A DNA stretch of 64,000 nt from Pyrenochaeta sp. MPI-SDFR-AT-0127 (lineage: Eukaryota > Ascomycota > Dothideomycetes > Pleosporales > Cucurbitariaceae): NCBI GenBank assembly GCA_020747015.1, contig JAGTJM010000037.1:186001-250000 (forward strand), written 5' to 3'. Positions 58,998-64,000 of this stretch are shown piece by piece; the first letter of the stretch is position 1, and every line of letters starts with the position of its first letter. The position numbers and the translations under genes are program-made. Below the pieces are notes generated by a model. That model worked only from the letters and a program-made list of their open reading frames with translations. It did not search any database and was not told the origin of the DNA.

Positions 58998-60479
58998 ATG
59001 GGCACATACAGCGCCATCGGGTTATCGCTATCCTTTCTGAGTGGAATATGGATCCCAGCTACGTTGCTATGTTGCATTCCGTGGGTGCAGAGGCGTGAGA
59101 AGCCTTCCGCTGCCGGTATTTCTTTGAGAAGCTAATCACGTGACTAGAGATGCTCTACCTCCACAACTTCACCTTTTTCCCGGGGAAGTGGCTAGACGAG
59201 CCTGAAAGAGCAGGGTTTTTAAGTATGTTGGCCCGCCTCGTTCCTGCATGCCTTGTTACACAGCTTGTACTTCATGGCCTAATGCACAATCTCTATCAGA
59301 AAATCAGGTCACCCCTTTCCGAATCACGACCAAAGATAATGAGAAATTGTTTGCATGGCTCGTTGCTCCATTGGGAGTGTATGCTAGACACGCCAATGAA
59401 TTCGTCGAAGAAGAATCAGGGGTTGAAGACATTAAGGACAAGCTCGCATTCAAGCTGCTACAGAGTGACCTGGAGGCCAGGCTATTGATCTACTTCCACG
59501 GGAACTCTGCAACAATAGCACAGCCGAGACGGACGGAAGAGTACCGGTCCTACTCCGCGGGAGCATCAGAGAAAATCTACGTTCTTTCATTTGATTATCG
59601 AGGTTTCGGGTCATCAACAGGAACTCCGTCTGAGCCAGGGCTCCTGAGCGATGCTGAAGCAGTTGTGGGATGGGCATTAAATACGGCCAGGATACCACCA
59701 GAACGAATCGTGCTCCTGGGCCACTCGCTGGGAACCGCTGTAGTGTCCGGAATAGCCCACCAATACGCTAAACTTGGCATTGAATTCGCAGGCCTAATCC
59801 TCTGCGCCGCCTTCTCCAACGCCGGCAACGCCTTCTCGTCTTATTCGATTGGCGGTGTGGTACCGGTCCTCGCTCCTGTGAGGGCTATACCAGCCTTCCA
59901 GGCTTGGTTCGGCAGAAGGATGCAAGATACTTGGTCTAGCGACAATCGGCTGGCTGCCATGGCTCGTACGTCAATTACCAACCTCCCTGGCTGCACTCAG
60001 CCACCTTGACCTTGGCAAATGGTGCTCAACATAGTCCGGGACAGTACTGAGCCGACAAGCTGACTACCACTTCTAGGTACTTGCTCACGGCTACAGCTGG
60101 TGCTCGTTCACGCTGAGGACGACACAACTATGCCTTGGCGCGAAACTGAGGCGCTATTCAAAACAGCCATTGGAGCCGCTGAGCACGCAGGTCCCGACAA
60201 CGCCCAAGAGCCAAACATTATTGACCTGGGCGAGGCTGGGAGACAAGAAATTTGGCAGAGGGGAACACGCAGCATTTCAAAGACGATTGCGAAACACGGA
60301 GGTAAGTCATACTCGCGTCCTCGCTTGCCGAGCTCCCGGCGTCAAGTACTGGCGCCTCGGGCTCTTCGCGAATCGTTTCAGGGATCAGCACATCGCACCC
60401 ACAACCCTGCCTGAACACCTTTAATACGCTATTAATACTACTTTCTGGAGTAATAGGGTACTTGAAGTTTTCAGCATAG
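58998..60479 (+). CDS. Membrane-anchored alpha/beta hydrolase, ABHD12-like
   Basis: Exons are 58998..59094, 59148..59222, 59300..59965, 60077..60301 and, tentatively, 60382..60479 (386 aa). The N-terminal helix (LSFLSGIWIPATLLCCIPWV) anchors the enzyme, and HNFTFFPGKWLDEPERAGF follows across two junctions. The hydrolase fold has LLIYFHGNS, SFDYRGFGSSTG, nucleophile motif GHSLGTA and acid loop VHAEDDTTMPW. Family members are lysophospholipid or monoacylglycerol lipases of the ER. The usual ending GGHN with the catalytic His is not obvious: exon 4 stops at AKHGG and my last exon does not restore it. Either the last splice is wrong or the enzyme is altered. Confidence 0.75.
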
Positions 60480-61030
60480 AGTTTCAGGGAGTGAGCAGTT
60501 ATTACGTAGATGAACAAGTGTCATGATGCAGCTCGACAATGCGGTCATCCGCCGCGGAGTCCCGACTTGCTAGGCGCAAACTGGGCTAATGCATCCTTAA
60601 CTAGGTCACAACATCGCCCTCACCTGGGCCCCGGTAAGCCTTACGATTCTCCAAGTGTTCGGCATTGCGGCTCCTTCAGCACACGTGTAGCGTCTTGGTC
60701 GAGACACATTAGGCGCCTTGCAATACGTAAAGGCCATGGCTTCCAAGGCTCTCAGTATGGGGTTTCTGCTCCGTCTCCACGTCTATGACGTCCCAAAGCG
60801 GCGCCTTTGTCCGCCAGCTTCCGTTAATACAAAGCGCTTCATCAGCACCTGTCCTGCTTTGTGATTTACTGCTCCCGGCCATTCAAACACATTCTTGTCC
60901 TTCGTCCTTTGTCCTCGCTCCCATTAATACCGCTCGCCGACCACCCACCTCGCCGACTAATAAGACTTTATCATCGTGCCATTGCCCTCACCTTTGCTGC
61001 AGCAACCTTGCTTTGACTAGATTTTGCACA
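60480..61030. other. Intergenic
   Basis: Promoter of the small membrane protein. An in-frame ATG at 60785 exists, but the sequence between it and 61031 looks like 5' UTR (pyrimidine-rich, no domain). Confidence 0.5.
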
Positions 61031-61441
61031 ATGCCTGCCCTCCATCATCTACAGGCGCGCTTTCTGGAAGGTGGCGGTTCTGGAGGCATATCTGGTACTG
61101 CCATTGCCCTCATCGTTTGCATCGGCCTCATCCCCGCCATTGCCTTGATCTGGGTGGTCGTGTGGCTACTATTCTTTTACGGCAAGGGTCGCAATTGCTG
61201 CTGTATGAAGAGAAAGAAACAGACCACGGAGACAGACACGGAGCAGAGCAGGACGGATACAAGCCAGGAAACTCTTGATGAGAAGGCGGTCTACAACCCT
61301 CCACCACGGCCTTATATTCCGCATACCAGAACCGAATCTGGAAGTTCTGCCGACACTGGACGCTTTTCGAGGTCTGACCCGAATACGAGAATGTCGATGA
61401 ACAGCGTGCAAGGTGTTCAAGAGCCGAAGCGGTTCGTGTGA
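61031..61441 (+). CDS. Small single-span membrane protein, unknown
   Basis: 136 aa, intronless. A Gly/Ser-rich start (FLEGGGSGGISG) is followed by one membrane helix (TAIALIVCIGLIPAIALIWV), then NCCCMKRKK, a cysteine cluster next to basic residues that could be palmitoylated. A Thr/Ser/Pro-rich tail ends EPKRFV. The layout resembles the Ser-rich mid-span adaptor proteins common in ascomycetes. I do not recognise a named family. Confidence 0.6.
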   Translation: MPALHHLQARFLEGGGSGGISGTAIALIVCIGLIPAIALIWVVVWLLFFYGKGRNCCCMKRKKQTTETDTEQSRTDTSQETLDEKAVYNPPPRPYIPHTRTESGSSADTGRFSRSDPNTRMSMNSVQGVQEPKRFV

Positions 61442-62721
61442 ACACCAGTTCGGACGTTCCAATACTTGCATCTGCCTTGGACAGAGCACAGCCACGTCTA
61501 GAACCGAAGAGCTTGTCCCCCTTCCAGCTGTCAGGTCGTTATGAGACGGTGGTTTCTCGGAAAAGCCAAGACGTGAACCACGAGAGCCACGGTGAGTTCG
61601 GTCTGGAACCAAGATTGAACCTCGGACAGCATCTACGAACAATCAAAATCCTTACACGCTGGGTGCATGAAATACCGAGCCCCATTCCAGCGCAACAATC
61701 CGGTACACATTGCCGACAAAGGAAGCGAAGATGAAACCGTCCAACGTAATACCACGAGAGCGCTCGGATGGAAGCTATAATGATCATCATGCCAGGCAGG
61801 CCCTCGTTACGCAGGGTATCAGAATTCTGGAGCATTTGGCGCAGGGCTGGAACGCTAGTGGGGACGTCTGGATGAATACTTGATTTGTACATATTTATGA
61901 AAGAGACGATTTATGCCTATACGACTTTCTGCTTTAGCGCGGCATTGGAACGGGTTTACGAAAGGCACATAGACCAAAGAGCAATGACCAATTCTTTCAT
62001 CCCTAAGTACTTGATCAGAGAATTCGTGAAAATTTTCCTTTGCAACTCCTCGCGTCCGCTCCAATTGTCAAATCTAGTCTGCCCTCTCTTTGTCTGCAGG
62101 CGATGAAAGGATGGACGTGGACCTGTCCGGTTCCGGTGTGGCGGGTCTTGCGTTCCTGATTGGACAATCGCCGTCGCTATGCAAGTCACAGCAGGGCATG
62201 TGCTCACAGGTTCCGGGCGAATCTGGTGGGGCAGACTGCAATGGAGGGGCTCATGGTGGTTGTTGGATTGTTGGGGAGGGAAAGTCTCGCGCTGCATGTT
62301 TTAAGTAGCAGAAGTAGATCATGTGGTTCGAGTATGTGACCTTGAAAGTACGCTTACTGCTCACCGTTCAGTCGCCCACATTCTCCACAAGAATACCGCT
62401 CGCTGCACTTGATCAAGGACTTCTAATTCCTCCCCAGCGAGCCCACGGCGATACTCAATTGAAAGCAACAGGCAGCAGCATTCATTGCACGGAGGCGGCG
62501 AGACTTCTTGTCCGGCGAGCTGCAAAGCCCATTAACTCCGGGCATCGCGTTCCGCCACCACTCAGCGACCGGGACTCGTCCAGCGCAGTTGATCTTGTAT
62601 ACGTCAGCACTCAAATAATAAAACGTCGCAGCAGCGCCTCGGGAACGCGTCCTGAGGCATTGCTCTGCGACACACCAACACCGCAAACATTTCTTCCTCG
62701 CACTTCTCTGCGCGGCTACAT
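61442..62721. other. Intergenic
   Basis: 1.3 kb without a supported gene. Several short frames on both strands overlap each other and lack domains. Confidence 0.5.
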
Positions 62722-64000
62722 ATGCTGCGCACGTACCTGGCCAGAACAACCGCACGCAGCGCAGTTCAGAAAGCGGCTGGCTTTGGTGGCGCAAGTTACA
62801 TCAGCCTGAGCCTGAGCACCCCGATCAGAATCGAGAGCAAGAGCAGCGCGACAATGGCGACTCAGGGCTCGGACGTGGATGCCGAGGTGCGTGAGAGGGG
62901 ACAGCAGAGTATGCTGGCTAGCCAGAGGGCGAAGGAGCAGGGCGAGGTGCAGACAGGGCGCTTTTCCAAGTGGTTTCCGCTGAGCGCAAAGGCTGGATTT
63001 GATCAGGTATGTGAAAAGGAGTCAATCAAGGCACACTGGAAGCACAGTATAGCTGACTTGAGCAGTGGTGGGCAGGCTTATCGCCCATGGCCACCGAGCA
63101 TCGAGTGCTCTCATTCATCCCCCATCTGCAAAGTCCGCCTACACACACGCAGACGGGTTCAGCACCCGCTTCCACATCCCCCTCATCCGCAGATCTCAGA
63201 GCGCCACCGAAGCATTCCGAGGACCACACAACGACGAACAGCCTCAACGACCCATATGGACCACGAAGATGGAACTCACAAATGGTGGAATTGAGTGGCA
63301 AAGATCGTGCATTGAACGAATTTTCTGTTGAGCGCCTCGGCGAAGACGTAGAAAATAACCTGGTCATGCTGCACGGCTATGGAGCAGGGCTGGGATTCTT
63401 CTACCGCAACTTCGAGTCTATATCTCGCGCTGAGGGCTGGAAGGTCTTTGCGCTAGATTTACTCGGCATGGGCAGGAGCAGCCGACCCAGCTTCAAGATC
63501 CACGCAAAGGACAAAGAGAGCCGCATTCAAGAGGCTGAATCTTGGTTTGTTGACGCTCTTGAGGAGTGGCGGATCAAGCGTGGCTTGGAGCGCTTCACAC
63601 TGTTGGGTCACAGTCTTGGAGGCTACTTGGCTGTAGCATATGCCCTGAAGTATCCAGGACATCTCAACAAACTCATTCTGGCCTCGCCAGTTGGAATCCC
63701 CGAGGATCCGTATGCGGTCAACGAGGATCTACCTGAGCCTCAGGACTCGACAATGGCCAACGAGTTCACACAAGACGCCGCAGAATCTGACCAGGCCGCA
63801 AAAGCATCCACAGCAGACAATAACAACTTCATGAACCAACGGACGAAGAACGACGCATCCAAGGACCCCAATCAGCCTCCCAGGAGACGACTGCCAGGCT
63901 GGTTGACCTACCTCTGGGAGGCCAACGTGGTTTCACCCTTCACGTTCGTCCGCTGGAGTGGACCTCTTGGGCCACGGCTGGTCTCAGGATGGACGTCTCG
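62722..64000 (+). CDS. ABHD5/Cld1-like alpha/beta hydrolase, mitochondrial (3' truncated by window)
   Basis: Exons are 62722..63006 and 63066..>64000. The start MLRTYLARTTARSAVQKAAG is a mitochondrial-type presequence. The conserved family region begins at FSKWFPLSAKAGFDQ and continues after the phase-0 intron as WWAGLSPMATEHRVLSFIPH. Then come VELSGKDRALNEFSVE, the oxyanion region VMLHGYGAGLGFF, DLLGMGRSSRP and the nucleophile elbow LLGHSLGGYLAVAYALKYP. Yeast Cld1 removes acyl chains from mitochondrial cardiolipin; human ABHD4/5 are relatives. The frame is open to the window edge, so the acid and His residues are not seen. Confidence 0.88.

Noticed and set aside
1..64000. tRNA, rRNA or other structured RNA genes
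   Set aside because: I looked for B-box-like GGTTCGAATCC and paired stems and found no convincing candidate; a covariance-model scan would be decisive.

Overview
The window is nuclear DNA of a filamentous ascomycete. The evidence is short introns (about 45-75 nt) with GT..AG ends and CTRAY-like branch sites, GC-rich codon third positions, and gene families typical of fungi: Zn2Cys6 regulator, HET domain, Dal5-type transporters, fungal CENP-L/Fta1-like kinetochore protein, BBE-type FAD oxidase. The set suggests Dothideomycetes/Pleosporales; species cannot be fixed by eye. Coordinates below are my own splice models read from the sequence.

Layout. 1-4.3 kb: the 3' end of EF2 and an RBM26/27-like RNA-binding protein. 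4.7-8.7 kb: three tandem GFA-domain paralogs. 9.3-16.4 kb: an MDR quinone oxidoreductase, a Dal5/Tna1-like transporter, a 2.8-kb gene-free stretch and an SDR. 17-43 kb: a dense conserved block holding LSM4, a type I membrane protein of unknown role, mitochondrial uS4m, the La homolog (with an apparent one-base frameshift), a Zn2Cys6 regulator next to a secreted FAD oxidase, pyruvate dehydrogenase E2, the Arf exchange factor Sec7, Hsp110/Hsp88 with a heat-shock element, and a CENP-L/Fta1-like protein. 43-56 kb: a gene-poor accessory island. 56-64 kb: an epoxide hydrolase, a fourth GFA protein, an ABHD12-like hydrolase, a small membrane protein and the start of an ABHD5/Cld1-like hydrolase.

The most unusual object is in the island. 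Two inverted repeat arms of about 1.1 kb (47.38-48.48 and 54.16-55.31 kb), differing mainly by C/T-type transitions as after RIP, enclose a minus-strand HET-domain gene and a 3-kb tandem array. Read on the HET gene's strand, each 68-bp array unit is a complete mini-intron (GTAAGT donor, CTAAT branch site, TAG/CAG acceptor) followed by exactly three bases before the next donor. Intron lengths vary (59, 62, 63, 65 nt), but the spacer is 3 nt in every one of 46 units. A 47th three-base exon precedes the array. Read as codons, the 47 triplets contain no stop, 43 end in G or C, and 31 encode charged residues. They join in frame an 8-codon first exon behind a TATA box and, at the other end, the HET exons, which have no in-frame ATG of their own. 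The complete model is 52 exons and 646 aa. I propose a HET gene whose N-terminal segment is encoded by tandem one-codon exons; I know of no described family with this design. RNA data are needed to prove the splicing.
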